The notes below the pieces were generated by a model. That model searched no databases, was not told the origin of the DNA, and saw only the letters and a program-made list of their open reading frames with translations. Shown piece after piece: positions 34,020 through 43,140 of a DNA stretch of 64,000 bases. The position numbers and the translations under genes were made by a program. Where the stretch lies: positions 186,001 through 250,000 of the forward strand of contig NZ_JAAAPM020000001.1 in NCBI RefSeq assembly GCF_009909155.2. The letters are read 5' to 3'. The first letter of the stretch is position 1. Every line of letters begins with the position of its first letter. Origin of the DNA: Flavobacterium undicola (GTDB lineage: Bacteria > Bacteroidota > Bacteroidia > Flavobacteriales > Flavobacteriaceae).

Positions 34020-35295
34020 TTTTTTTAATAATTATAGGTTTTCTAGGTCCTTTAGGCTTCTTATCTGCAGCAGGCTTATCTTGTGTTGGAGCAGCTTGAG
34101 CTGGTTTATTTGCCTGTTTGTTTACTGGTTTTTTAGCATTTGGAGCTGCCGCTGTATTTTCAACTGCTTTTTTAGGCTTTTTATTGTGTCTTTTGCTCTT
34201 TTTTGGCTGATCAAAACGAGTTAAACTCTCTTGACCCATAGCGTTATTGAAGTCTTTTTCTACTTCTTGGGTTACTTCAACAGCAAAATCTTCTAATGAA
34301 GAAACCTTATTTTTTAACTTATTTTCGGCTATAATTTCCTTAACCTTATCAATTTTTAAAACATGCCAATTTGCAAAATTATTGGTATAAGCAAACCACA
34401 TCAAGCCTTTAAAAATATCTTGTTTTTGACAAATAGCATCTCCTTTTTCGGTAACCAATTTGGTTTCGAAATCAGGAAATCCTTTTAAGGCATCCATGTA
34501 AGTATCTAGTTCATAATTCAAACAGCATTTCAATTTTCCGCATTGTCCTGCTAGTTTTTGCGGATTTAAAGACAATTGTTGATAACGTGCTGCTGATGTA
34601 TTTACACTTCTAAAATCAGTCAACCAAGTGGAACAACACAATTCTCTACCACAAGAACCAATTCCACCTAAACGAGCTGCTTCCTGACGGAAACCTACTT
34701 GCTTCATCTCGACTCTGGTATTGAATTCTTTGGCAAAATCTTTAATTAAAAGTCTAAAGTCAACACGGTCGTTAGCGGTATAATAAAAAGTCGCTTTCGA
34801 ACCATCTCCTTGAAATTCAATATCCGATATTTTCATTTCCAGTTTATGCTGAATCGCAAGTTCTCGCGCACGCACTTTCATTGGCTCTTCTTTATTGCGA
34901 GCCGCCGACCAAATATCAATATCTTTTTGAGAAGCTTTACGGTAGACTTTAGGAACTTCATTGCTGTTTGGATCCACTCCTTTTTTCTTCATTTGGATAC
35001 GAACCAATTCACCAGTCAAAGTAACTATTCCAATATCATGCCCAGGAGAAGCGACAGTTGCCACAATGTCTCCCATGCTTAAAGTTAATTTCTCCGTATT
35101 GCGATAGAACTCTTTTCTTCCATTCTTAAAACGAACTTCAACACAATCAAAAGGCGCTTCACCACCGGGTAAACTCATATTTGAAAGCCAATCGAAAACC
35201 GTTAATTTGTTGCAGCTATCGGTGCCGCAAGTCCCATTATTTTTACAACCCTTTGGTGCGCCACCATCAGAAGTTGAACAACTTGCACATGCCAT
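34003..35295 (-). CDS. ricT: RicT/PSP1-domain regulatory protein
   Basis: A 430-residue protein starting with a cysteine-rich region (MACASCSTSDGG, KGCKNNGTCGTDSCN), then the PSP1 domain with VDFRLLIKDFAKEFNTRVEM and the cysteine set GSCGRELCCSTWL and QCGKLKCCLNYE, which bind an Fe-S cluster in Bacillus RicT. The last 90 residues are a lysine-, proline- and alanine-rich basic tail, which varies in the family. RicT works in RNA processing complexes in Bacillus; its role here is unproven. Confidence 0.92.
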   Translation of the reverse strand: MACASCSTSDGGAPKGCKNNGTCGTDSCNKLTVFDWLSNMSLPGGEAPFDCVEVRFKNGRKEFYRNTEKLTLSMGDIVATVASPGHDIGIVTLTGELVRIQMKKKGVDPNSNEVPKVYRKASQKDIDIWSAARNKEEPMKVRARELAIQHKLEMKISDIEFQGDGSKATFYYTANDRVDFRLLIKDFAKEFNTRVEMKQVGFRQEAARLGGIGSCGRELCCSTWLTDFRSVNTSAARYQQLSLNPQKLAGQCGKLKCCLNYELDTYMDALKGFPDFETKLVTEKGDAICQKQDIFKGLMWFAYTNNFANWHVLKIDKVKEIIAENKLKNKVSSLEDFAVEVTQEVEKDFNNAMGQESLTRFDQPKKSKRHNKKPKKAVENTAAAPNAKKPVNKQANKPAQAAPTQDKPAADKKPKGPRKPIIIKKNEAKK

Positions 35296-35422
35296 AATTT
35301 TATATGTAGTGTTGTGACTGGCACAACTTAAGTTCTTAAAACGTTTAATCTGTAAAGATAGTACTTTTTAATCTTAAGATGCAAGACTAAGAATTCCCAA
35401 AAAGATTAAAGTTTTTATAAAA

Positions 35423-35456
35423 AAAGCCTATTTCAAGTAACTTAGAAATAGGCTTT
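35423..35456. terminator. hairpin in the duplicated trhO flank
   Basis: AAAGCCTATTTC / GAAATAGGCTTT with a short loop, flanked by A and T runs. It matches the trhO terminator at 38164-38196. No intact gene now needs it on the trhO side. Confidence 0.6.
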
Positions 35457-35478
35457 AAAGCGGTTTTTGACTGTATTT

Positions 35479-35523
35479 TTAGTCTAAAATTTTATATAAT
35501 TTATCAGACAATCGAATTCTAAA
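35479..35523 (-). pseudogene. 3' remnant of a duplicated trhO
   Basis: Read on the minus strand this gives FRIRLSDKLYKILD and a stop, against FRVRLSDKLYKILD at the end of intact trhO. Beyond these codons similarity fades within a few bases. It is therefore a relic of the trhO C-terminus, not an active gene. Confidence 0.8.
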
Positions 35524-35578
35524 TGACAATTGAAAAGTACAAATGTATCCCGCAACCGACCGCATAGAATTACCACAG

Positions 35579-35725
35579 GTGTTTACCTGTGCCCGCTCCA
35601 ATTAAAACTGCAGTTACTCCAACTTTTTACTTAAATATAAAGAAAGTTATAATAATTAAAACAGTTACAACTTTCTTTTTACTTTACTTGCTCAACTTTT
35701 TCGGCACAGGTAAATGCCTGCGCTA
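35579..35725. repeat. inverted repeat pair (CACAGGT..ACCTGTGCC) in the 35.3-36.0 kb gap
   Basis: GGTGTTTACCTGTGCC at the left and GGCACAGGTAAATGCC near 35703-35718 at the right are inverted near-copies separated by about 110 bp; the ACCACAGGTGTTTACCTGTG at the left is itself palindromic. The remainder of 35296-36015 has no gene, only the trhO-tail copy and A/T-rich sequence. Confidence 0.6.
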
Positions 35726-36015
35726 ACGACAATTTACATGTGCGAGTCATCAGTTTTCATATTAAAATATTTCCATTTCTGTCACAAACCACACTAAAGG
35801 ATTCCTGCAGCGTAGATACACTTTAAATGTTTTGATTTTCAGAACATTAAATTAATTTTGAAGATGTTTTTTGTCTTTTCCTCAACCCTTGCTCCGCATA
35901 TAATGTCATGTTTATTTAATCTTAAACTATAATTAGTTGATTTCAAATCAATATCCATAATATTGATTCTTTTGACTTTATGACTTTTAAACTTTTGTCT
36001 TACTTATACTGATTC

Positions 36016-37515
36016 TTATTTTTTTAAACTTTTAAAATCTTCAATATACAATCCTTTGGCAGCATTCGTAGGATTGAACGAAGCAAGATTGTCGTTTCTA
36101 AAAGACAATGAGGTATTAGTGTTTTGAGTTTTAGTCCGCAAAGTTTGCCCAGTAATCAGTTCGAGAGCCTTTTTTAAACAAGGATCTTTTACGTTTCCAA
36201 ATTCAACCAAATTTAAGAAAGCAAAGTAAGGATTAATAACGTAATCAGGTGTAATTTTTGCTGGATTTACGTCTTTGTCTTTATTGTAATATGTAAAAGT
36301 AATGGGTTGCAATTGCCATTTGTGCTTGGTACTTCTATTAGCGTATGAGGTATAATTATATGTGGGGCAATCATATAGGGTGTTAGATCCTACAAATTTA
36401 CCTACTGTATCTTCGCCTATTGTGGTCACGCTAATGTATTTTTTTAAACATTGAATAGTTAGTTCGCTGGCAGAAGCCGTTTGAAAACTTACTAAGACAT
36501 ATATTTTTGTAAAAGAAAGGTTATTTATACTTTCATCTCTCTGAAAGGTGGGTTCGTTATCAACCAAGTTGAAAACTCTAACTTTGTCTGAAAGGTATTC
36601 AAAGCCATCGTTGCTATTATGTTTATCATTGAAATCTAAATAAACATAAGGCTTGTTGGTAAAACTTCCATTAATCATTTGCGCCAAAGCAATTGCTGTT
36701 TCTAATGATCCGCCTCCGTTGTATCTTAAATCTAAAACCAATTCGTTAATTCCATCCGATTGCATTTTGGCAAAAGCAGCATTAAGTTCATCATTATAAT
36801 CTGATTTAAAACTATTATACACCAAATATCCAATGTTTTTACTGCCATATACTTTCTTTTCGTAATAAGCAACTGGGTTTTCGTCAATGTCGGTTTGGGA
36901 TACAACTACAGTTGAGGGTTTGTCAGTGGTTACCATACCAGTACTTATAAATCCCACACTTGCTGCCAAAGTAAGTGATATTTGCGTATTGGTTAGTTGA
37001 TCATAATTACTTGAGGTAAGTTGGTTACCGTTTATTTTTGTAATAACGTCACCTCTTTTCAATCCCGCTAAATCCGCAGGTGAACCTGGTACAATATAAT
37101 TTATCAAGGCTACCAAATTTACATTATTCAAATCTTTAGGATAAATACCATAACTAAAACCGTTACTTTTTTTGACTTCGGCAATTTTTGAAACATTCAC
37201 AACTTCATTACTGTTTTCAATCCAAGAAAATCTATCAACAGTTCCTCTCTGATAAAGGAGCGAATAAAAAAGAGCATCTGGAGTTTTTCCGTTAATAAAA
37301 TTAGCATAGTTATTGCTAGAAGTAATTTTGCTATCGGATAAATTGGTAACATTGGATTGCCAATAATACCAGGAATTCATCGCTTTCCAAACAAAGTTGT
37401 TAATCTCATCAGGTGCAACAGTTTTGATTGCATCAGAATCCGTATCAGAATCCTTACTGCAAGAAGTAAAAGCCAATCCAACAAGCAATATTAAAATTAG
37501 ATATTTTAGTTTCAT
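36016..37515 (-). CDS. S41 family peptidase lipoprotein with a PDZ domain
   Basis: A 499-residue protein with lipobox AFTSC (Cys19), an acidic tether, a PDZ domain (LINYIVPGSPADLAGLKRGD then VITKING), and an S41 protease domain. The catalytic Ser is in SFQTASASELTIQC and the Lys-containing loop is EDTVGKFVGSNTL. It should process C-terminal tails or unfolded envelope proteins on the cell surface or in the periplasm. It lies, with the next lipoprotein gene, in the 2.6 kb segment bracketed by copies of the trhO tail. Confidence 0.9.
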   Translation of the reverse strand: MKLKYLILILLVGLAFTSCSKDSDTDSDAIKTVAPDEINNFVWKAMNSWYYWQSNVTNLSDSKITSSNNYANFINGKTPDALFYSLLYQRGTVDRFSWIENSNEVVNVSKIAEVKKSNGFSYGIYPKDLNNVNLVALINYIVPGSPADLAGLKRGDVITKINGNQLTSSNYDQLTNTQISLTLAASVGFISTGMVTTDKPSTVVVSQTDIDENPVAYYEKKVYGSKNIGYLVYNSFKSDYNDELNAAFAKMQSDGINELVLDLRYNGGGSLETAIALAQMINGSFTNKPYVYLDFNDKHNSNDGFEYLSDKVRVFNLVDNEPTFQRDESINNLSFTKIYVLVSFQTASASELTIQCLKKYISVTTIGEDTVGKFVGSNTLYDCPTYNYTSYANRSTKHKWQLQPITFTYYNKDKDVNPAKITPDYVINPYFAFLNLVEFGNVKDPCLKKALELITGQTLRTKTQNTNTSLSFRNDNLASFNPTNAAKGLYIEDFKSLKK

Positions 37516-37564
37516 TATTATTCAATAGTTTAAATTAAATTTGTACGAATAAAACCCCAAAACT

Positions 37565-37945
37565 ATGAAAAATAGTATACCGAAAGCCATCATTTTATTA
37601 CTTTATTTAGGATCTTTCTTTATTTTCTCGTGTTCCAAACAATTATTAGATATTAAAAACCAAACCTATAAGAGCTATAACAGAGATCGTGAAAAAGGAT
37701 ATATAGTTAGTTTTAAGCTTATTAATACTGAAATTATTCCAAAATCGATTGTGATTAATGGTATAGTTCAAAATATCCCAATAGCAAACAAAACTAGTAA
37801 AAATTACCAAGTAAATGTGATTGCACAAACCAGTATAATTCATAACTACCAAGTAAAATTAGAGAAAAAAGAAAACGGAATATATTTTGAGAAAGATTCA
37901 ACGGTGTTTTTTCAACCTGTGAAATTCAAATTAATTAAGGATTAA
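37565..37945 (+). CDS. hypothetical lipoprotein (126 aa)
   Basis: The 126-residue protein has a hydrophobic leader with lipobox FIFSC and a beta-rich remainder with many isoleucines. No family is recognised. It is transcribed divergently from the S41 peptidase. A TAAATTTG at 37536-37543 fits a promoter for it. The pair lies between the duplicated trhO tails and might have arrived together. Confidence 0.65.
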   Translation: MKNSIPKAIILLLYLGSFFIFSCSKQLLDIKNQTYKSYNRDREKGYIVSFKLINTEIIPKSIVINGIVQNIPIANKTSKNYQVNVIAQTSIIHNYQVKLEKKENGIYFEKDSTVFFQPVKFKLIKD

Positions 37946-38105
37946 TTTTTCGCTACTCTAAAATATACCGATTGCCTATTTAATATAGTCCATTTTCATT
38001 GCGCTATTTTCGTAGTGTATCGGCATTATAGCAAAGCACTTTGGATTAAAATATAAATTCGTTTGATATAACTCGAAGAGATTTTTAGTTCATTCAAATG
38101 AGTGT

Positions 38106-38265
38106 TTTTTAATCTTAAGATGCAAAATTAAGAATTTCCCAAAACATTAAAATTTTTATAAAAAAAGCCTATTTCAACTAACGTGAAATAGGCTTTAAAA
38201 CAATTTTTGACTGGATTTTTAGTCCAAAATTTTATATAATTTATCAGACAATCTAACTCTAAAAG
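38106..38265. repeat. duplicated trhO tail, copy 2 (native)
   Basis: The partner of 35365-35524, about 160 bp including the last 15 codons of intact trhO (38219-38265) and the downstream hairpin. The two copies are direct repeats and bracket the S41 protease and a lipoprotein gene. Confidence 0.85.
38164..38196 (-). terminator. terminator of trhO
   Basis: AAAGCCTATTTC / GAAATAGGCTTT with loop AACTAACGT, then an A run on the plus strand (T run on the minus transcript), located just after the trhO stop. Confidence 0.8.
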
Positions 38266-39607
38266 GAACTGCAAATGTTACTCGATCTCCTTTTTTTGCC
38301 AATGTGTTTTCCGTATCGTTGACAATCATTTTTTCTAAAACTAATTCTTGGTCTCCAGTTGTTGGTCCGGAAATTAAGATTTTGTCACCCAAATTCAATT
38401 CTTGATTTTCGATGGTAAAAAGTCCCACCTGAGCTTTTACATAATAATGTTCTGCTTTTCCAACTAAGGTCTTTTTTACTTTTATTTTCTGACGAATATT
38501 CGCCGATTTAGCTCCGCTCCGTTCGGCTCCGCCTCGGGTTGGAGCTGTAGCTAAAGCAGTGTCAGACAATTCTCCAGAGTGTTTGAACTTCAAACTTTCT
38601 GATTTTCCTTTTCTGAAAACTTTATTACCTACTTGTTTCCCTTTTCTTAATTTCACTTGTTCTTCCCAAGGTAAATGGATTGTTTCCTGACATTCGGTAG
38701 AACAACAATTTTCCATAGCAGCTTTACAATCATCACATTGGATAAACAACAAATGACATCCATCATTGACACAGTTAGTATGATTGTCGCAAGGTTTTCC
38801 ACATTGATGGCATTGCGAAACAATATCATCAGTGATTCTTTCTCCCAAACGATTATCGAAAACAAAGTTTTTCCCAATGAATTTACTTTCTAAACCTTCC
38901 TCTTCAATTTGCTTGGCATAATTGATGATTCCACCTTCTAATTGGAAAACGTTTTTAAAACCTTGGTGTTTAAAATAAGCACTCGCTTTTTCACAACGAA
39001 TTCCACCTGTACAATACATTACCAGGTTTTTATCGTCTTTGTGATCCTGAAGTTGCTCGTTGATTATGGGTAAACTTTCTCTAAAAGTTTCTACATCTGG
39101 AGTAATGGCACCTTTAAAATGCCCGACTTCACTTTCGTAATGATTTCTAAAATCGACTACAATCGTGTTGGGATCTTCCAAGATTTCATTGAATTCCTTG
39201 GCTTTTAAGTGTACACCTTTATTGGTTACATCAAAAGTATCATCGTTAAGTCCATCAGCAACAATCTTGTGACGCACTTTGATGGTTAATTTTAAAAACG
39301 CATGATCGTCTTGTTCTACGGCTACATTCAAACGAATGCCTTTCATGAAATCATACACCTCCAAAGTTTCTCTAAAAGCTTCGATATTTTCGGCAGGAAC
39401 GTTCATTTGAGCGTTAATACCTTCGTGAGCAACATAAATTCGACCCAGAGCATCAAGTGCGTTCCAGGCTACAAATATATCATCGCGAAATTTTTTAGAA
39501 TCTTCAATTTTGGCATACGCATAGAAAGACAACGTAAGACGTTGTTTACCCGCTTGATCAATCAATTCAGCTCTTTCTTCTGCGCTTAAGGTGTTGTACA
39601 GTTGCAT
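38219..39607 (-). CDS. trhO: tRNA uridine-34 hydroxylase (TrhO, rhodanese family) with extra C-terminal beta-barrel
   Basis: The 462-residue protein is longer than the roughly 350 of E. coli TrhO. It has an N-terminal acylphosphatase-like part, a rhodanese domain with the reactive cysteine in VMYCTGGIRCEKA, then a cysteine-rich zinc-binding region (SQCHQCGKPC and QCDDCKAAMENC). Residues from about 375 look like an EF-Tu domain-2-type barrel (AEHYYVKAQVGLFTIE, LGDKILISGPTT, AKKGDRVTF), of the kind at the end of U32 proteins such as TrhP, which makes the same ho5U34 modification. A GC-rich palindromic repeat lies in the joining linker. Confidence 0.93.
   Translation of the reverse strand: MQLYNTLSAEERAELIDQAGKQRLTLSFYAYAKIEDSKKFRDDIFVAWNALDALGRIYVAHEGINAQMNVPAENIEAFRETLEVYDFMKGIRLNVAVEQDDHAFLKLTIKVRHKIVADGLNDDTFDVTNKGVHLKAKEFNEILEDPNTIVVDFRNHYESEVGHFKGAITPDVETFRESLPIINEQLQDHKDDKNLVMYCTGGIRCEKASAYFKHQGFKNVFQLEGGIINYAKQIEEEGLESKFIGKNFVFDNRLGERITDDIVSQCHQCGKPCDNHTNCVNDGCHLLFIQCDDCKAAMENCCSTECQETIHLPWEEQVKLRKGKQVGNKVFRKGKSESLKFKHSGELSDTALATAPTRGGAERSGAKSANIRQKIKVKKTLVGKAEHYYVKAQVGLFTIENQELNLGDKILISGPTTGDQELVLEKMIVNDTENTLAKKGDRVTFAVPFRVRLSDKLYKILD
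38510..38546. repeat. GC-rich palindromic sequence inside trhO
   Basis: AGCTCCGCTCCGTTCGGCTC and the following CGCCTCGGGTTGGAGCT form an imperfect palindrome with AGCTCC/GGAGCT ends. It stands out as GC-rich against the AT-rich gene. In frame it encodes the ATAPTRGGAERSGAK linker between the TrhO part and its C-terminal barrel. Confidence 0.6.
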
Positions 39608-39639
39608 GCTATAAACAGTTTAAGTTTAGAATATTTTTG

Positions 39640-39647
39640 CAAAAGTA
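39640..39647 (-). promoter_or_regulatory. predicted promoter for trhO
   Basis: TACTTTTG on the minus strand, a match to TAnnTTTG, 33 bp upstream of the trhO ATG. The rest of 39608-39851 has no gene, only A/T-rich sequence with a GTGAATTTGTGGAATTCGTG word. Confidence 0.5.
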
Positions 39648-39851
39648 TAAAAAATAACTCAAAATCGCCCAATCACTGGTTTTGAGCAAAGAAACCGGAT
39701 TAAAAAAATCAAACACAAATTGCACTAATTATCACAAATTAGGGAGATTATAAAATTAAATTACACCAATTTTTCTGCCTTTGGCAGATTCGTGAAATTA
39801 AAAACTAAGCCCATCTTTCGTGTGAATTTGTGGAATTCGTGTAAAATAAAA

Positions 39852-42122
39852 TCAATTCAAACTCGCCTTGAACATTTTCAATTCGTCCCAACTGAATTTT
39901 TCGCCAAATTGTTCTTTCATTGGAGTAAGTGATTCTTCTTTGTAGAATTTAAAAGCTTCGGCTAATTCGTCAATTTTATCCTGCGGTAAAACTTCGCTTA
40001 TCGAAATTCGTTTTGCCTGAATCAATTTGACTAAATGGGTTTCGATAGTTTGAATGCTTAATTTTCGAATATCGGCAATATCCTGAATCGAATTTTTAGC
40101 TATCCACAAATCGAAAGTTTCCTCAACAGTCGATTTTTTAGGTTCTTTTTGGTCTTTTTTCTTCGAAGTGTAGCGATTTGCATCTTCTTCATCTTCAATC
40201 AACGTAATATTCGCTTCCTTGAATTGATTTTGAATGGCTTCTTTTTTTCTCGAAAGGTATTTTTTTATCTCATCTGAAGTGAGTTTTTCTCTCGAAATAG
40301 GCTCATTTGCAATAACGGTTTCTATCAAAAGTTTGGTTTTCATCAAACGCAAAACTGCTTTCGATTGCAACTCTTCTAATTCCGATAATTCTTCAAAATA
40401 GGCTTTAGCTTTCTTCAGTCGTTTAATTTCTTCTATTTTCCACAAAATTTCAAAAACCAAATCGTCCATGGATTTGAAAAAATAATCAAAAGCTGCCTGA
40501 ATTCGAGCAGAAACATGAATTAAATCAACCGTTTCATTGGCAAAAATTCTATTCAATTGTATGATGAATTTTTTGGATGGATCCAAAAGTGATTCAATAT
40601 TTTCCAATTGTTTGGCTGCCCAAAGTGCATTTTTAGATTTTGCCGAACTTTCCGTTTTATCCGAATAACTGAATTTATGATTGCGCCATTCCTGAGCCAA
40701 ATCATGCCAATCGAAACTGTTAATCAAATAATTATGGATAAAATTCTTAGTTTCAAAATGCAGGGAATTCTTCAACACCTCTTCCGAAGCTTTATTCTGC
40801 GCATAATCCATCACATCCTGATCGTTAGAAATACCATTCATCCGCAACGGAGACAGTAAAACCAAGCCGTCTAACGAACGTAAACGCGACAAAGCCACAT
40901 AAGCCTGCCCAGGCATAAAAACCTGCGAAACATCGATTGCCGCTTTATCAAAAGTTAATCCCTGGCTTTTATGAACCGTAATTGCCCAGGCTAATTTGAT
41001 AGGATAATGCACAAAAGTGCCCAAAACTTCCTCTTCAACTTCCTTTGTCAACGGATCTACTTTGTATCGAATGTTTTGCCATTCGTATCGTTCCACTTCT
41101 ATGGTTTTATGTTCTTCTGGAAAATGAACCAGGATTTCCTGACTTGAAAGTGATTTAATAATTCCCATTTTGCCATTGAAATAGTTTTTTTCGAAAGCCA
41201 AATCGTTTTTCACAAACATGATTTGGGCTCCCACTTTCAATTGCAAATTATGCTCCACAGGATAAATTTTCTCTGGAAAATCTCCAATAATTTCTGGCTT
41301 ATAGGTAATTAATTCTCCTTTTAAATCTTCCAAAGCTTGTGCGTTCATCGTATCAGCTTTGGCATTATGAGTCGTTAATGTGATATAACCTTTATTTGCC
41401 TTTAAATCAAAATCAGGTTTTACATATTGATTCAAAACCTGAACATCATCTGGAGTAATTTGGTTATTCCTTAAATTATTTAAAACCGAAATAAAACTAG
41501 TATCCGTCTGGCGGAAAATTTTAGATAATTCGATATACAAAGGCGGACTTTGCTGAATAACATGCGAATGAAAAAAGAATTTTCCTTTATAATAATTGCG
41601 TAACGTTCGCCATTCTTCATCTCGAATAACCGGCGGCAACTGCAATAAATCGCCAATAAATAATACCTGAACACCACCAAAGGGAGTCGCTTTTTTACGA
41701 ACGGTTTGCATCATATAATCCATGGCATCGAGCAAATCGGCACGGAGCATACTCACTTCGTCAATAACCAGCAATTCCATATTTCGAATCACTGCTTTTT
41801 TCAAGCCATTCATTTTAAAATGCCTGCGCAAACTTTCCTTATTTTCAAACTTCACAGTTTCCGAAAATTGCGATTCGGCAGTGAAAGAAGGAATAAATCC
41901 GCTAAATGGGAGTTGAAACATCGAATGAATAGTGACACCACCTGCATTCAAAGCAGCAATTCCCGTGGGCGCCACAACCACAGTATTTTTATGTGTAGTT
42001 TCAATTATTTCACGCAAAAGTGTGGTCTTTCCTGTCCCCGCTTTTCCAGTCAAAAACACCGAACGTTGCGTTTGATTGATGAACTGTAAAGTATATTGAG
42101 CGGCTTCAGATAAGGTTTGCAT
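39852..42122 (-). CDS. PIF1-like helicase with C-terminal helix-turn-helix
   Basis: The 756-residue protein has a P-loop helicase domain at the N-terminus (FLTGKAGTGKTTLLREI), the DEVSMLRADLLDAMDYM Walker B segment, and helicase motif VI in LAWAITVHKSQGLTFDKAAI. The C-terminal part contains coiled-coil and an HTH_40-type motif (TVEETFDLWIAKNSIQDIAD then IRKLSIQTIETHLVKLI) as seen at the ends of RecQ helicases. It should unwind DNA 5'-3' and may act on forks or G-quadruplexes. Confidence 0.92.
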   Translation of the reverse strand: MQTLSEAAQYTLQFINQTQRSVFLTGKAGTGKTTLLREIIETTHKNTVVVAPTGIAALNAGGVTIHSMFQLPFSGFIPSFTAESQFSETVKFENKESLRRHFKMNGLKKAVIRNMELLVIDEVSMLRADLLDAMDYMMQTVRKKATPFGGVQVLFIGDLLQLPPVIRDEEWRTLRNYYKGKFFFHSHVIQQSPPLYIELSKIFRQTDTSFISVLNNLRNNQITPDDVQVLNQYVKPDFDLKANKGYITLTTHNAKADTMNAQALEDLKGELITYKPEIIGDFPEKIYPVEHNLQLKVGAQIMFVKNDLAFEKNYFNGKMGIIKSLSSQEILVHFPEEHKTIEVERYEWQNIRYKVDPLTKEVEEEVLGTFVHYPIKLAWAITVHKSQGLTFDKAAIDVSQVFMPGQAYVALSRLRSLDGLVLLSPLRMNGISNDQDVMDYAQNKASEEVLKNSLHFETKNFIHNYLINSFDWHDLAQEWRNHKFSYSDKTESSAKSKNALWAAKQLENIESLLDPSKKFIIQLNRIFANETVDLIHVSARIQAAFDYFFKSMDDLVFEILWKIEEIKRLKKAKAYFEELSELEELQSKAVLRLMKTKLLIETVIANEPISREKLTSDEIKKYLSRKKEAIQNQFKEANITLIEDEEDANRYTSKKKDQKEPKKSTVEETFDLWIAKNSIQDIADIRKLSIQTIETHLVKLIQAKRISISEVLPQDKIDELAEAFKFYKEESLTPMKEQFGEKFSWDELKMFKASLN

Positions 42123-42212
42123 GTAGATAATAATTAAAAGGCTAAATTAATGGAAATAAAATTATAATTATATAAGTTATTATTTACATTTAATAAAATG
42201 CTAAATCAAAAA

Positions 42213-42247
42213 AAATGCCTTCAATCTGAAACCAGATGAAGGCATTT
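42213..42247 (-). terminator. terminator of the OmpH-like gene
   Basis: Stem AAATGCCTTCA / TGAAGGCATTT, 21 bp downstream of the OmpH-like stop and followed by T residues on the minus transcript. Confidence 0.8.
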
Positions 42248-42267
42248 CTAAATGATGGAATGAAAAA

Positions 42268-42843
42268 TTATTTCTTTTCTTCAGCTTTAGCTTCTGATTT
42301 TGAAGAAGCGCTATATTTTTCATTCAAGGCTTTAATAATTTCTTTAGTGATATTATATTTATCCTCAGCATATAAAATAGAAGCAGCATCTCCTGTTCCA
42401 TAGATATAAGAATAACCTTTTTCTTTACCGTATTCTTTAATAAACTTTTTAACTCCGATAACAAGTGAATCCATTTCAACACCACTTTGTTGTTGTAATT
42501 GTTGTGCTAATGCTTGTTGAGCATAACCTAATTGTTGCTCTCTTTTTTGCAATTCAGCTCCTCTTTTTTGAGCCCATTCTTGTCCATTAGCTTGAGCCTG
42601 ACTTTGGAAATTTGCAGCATCTTGTTTAAAACGTTTTATCTCAGCATCTAATAGTCTTCCTTTTTCTTCTGATTGCGCTTTATACTTTGCTTCAAGATCT
42701 TTTGCTTCAGTATACTCTTTCATTAATTCCGAAGTATCTACATAAGCTGTTTTAAATTCTTTAGCTTCTTTAACTTCTGCAGTTTTGTTACAAGCAACAA
42801 CTGAAATAGAAATTGCGATAATTAATAATACTTTTTTACTCAT
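42268..42843 (-). CDS. OmpH/Skp-like chaperone lipoprotein
   Basis: From ATG 42843 (MSKKVLLIIAISISVVACNK) the protein has 191 residues and a lipobox cysteine at 18. The upstream ATG at 42930 lies next to the promoter and is rejected. The mature part is a long helical, Gln/Glu/Lys-rich arm (KYKAQSEEKGRLLDAEIKRF, GYAQQALAQQLQQQSG), the usual Skp tentacle, with the conserved AYVDTSELMKEY start. Skp proteins chaperone unfolded outer-membrane proteins. A lipid anchor is unusual for Skp proper but common in Bacteroidota relatives. Confidence 0.85.
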   Translation of the reverse strand: MSKKVLLIIAISISVVACNKTAEVKEAKEFKTAYVDTSELMKEYTEAKDLEAKYKAQSEEKGRLLDAEIKRFKQDAANFQSQAQANGQEWAQKRGAELQKREQQLGYAQQALAQQLQQQSGVEMDSLVIGVKKFIKEYGKEKGYSYIYGTGDAASILYAEDKYNITKEIIKALNEKYSASSKSEAKAEEKK

Positions 42844-42927
42844 ATTATTAATATTTCTTTTTTGGTATTCTTGAATCTTTGATTTCATTTTTATTAAATT
42901 GTAATTGATGTGTTGATGTGTGGGAAG

Positions 42928-42935
42928 CAAAAATA
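42928..42935 (-). promoter_or_regulatory. predicted promoter for the OmpH-like gene
   Basis: TATTTTTG on the minus strand fits TAnnTTTG. Transcription would start near 42921, inside the longer frame, which supports ATG 42843. Confidence 0.5.
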
Positions 42936-43140
42936 TAAAAAAATAGATAGTAACCTAAAAAACAGTGTAAAAATGGGAAAATTTTACGGTATTAGATTTT
43001 GTTATAAATAAAACGAAAGCTATAATTTAAAGCTATAAAAAACGGGTTAAATAGATTAAAAATAAAGCAAAAACAAAAAACAGTCAATAAAGTTTACCCT
43101 AAACATTAAAAAAGCCTCTGAAAAAGCTTTAAAATGAGTT

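Larger units (their letters stand above)
35365..35524. repeat. duplicated trhO tail, copy 1 (noncoding)
   Basis: About 160 bp here is close to 90% identical by eye to 38106-38265, the 3' end of trhO plus its terminator and flank. Both start TTTTTAATCTTAAGATGCAA. It is the left copy of a direct repeat with about 2.6 kb between the copies. It includes the hairpin at 35423-35456 and the broken gene end at 35479-35523. Confidence 0.85.

Noticed and set aside
39608..39851. Small gene between trhO and the helicase
   Set aside because: No open frame of useful length, only A/T-rich words and the trhO promoter.
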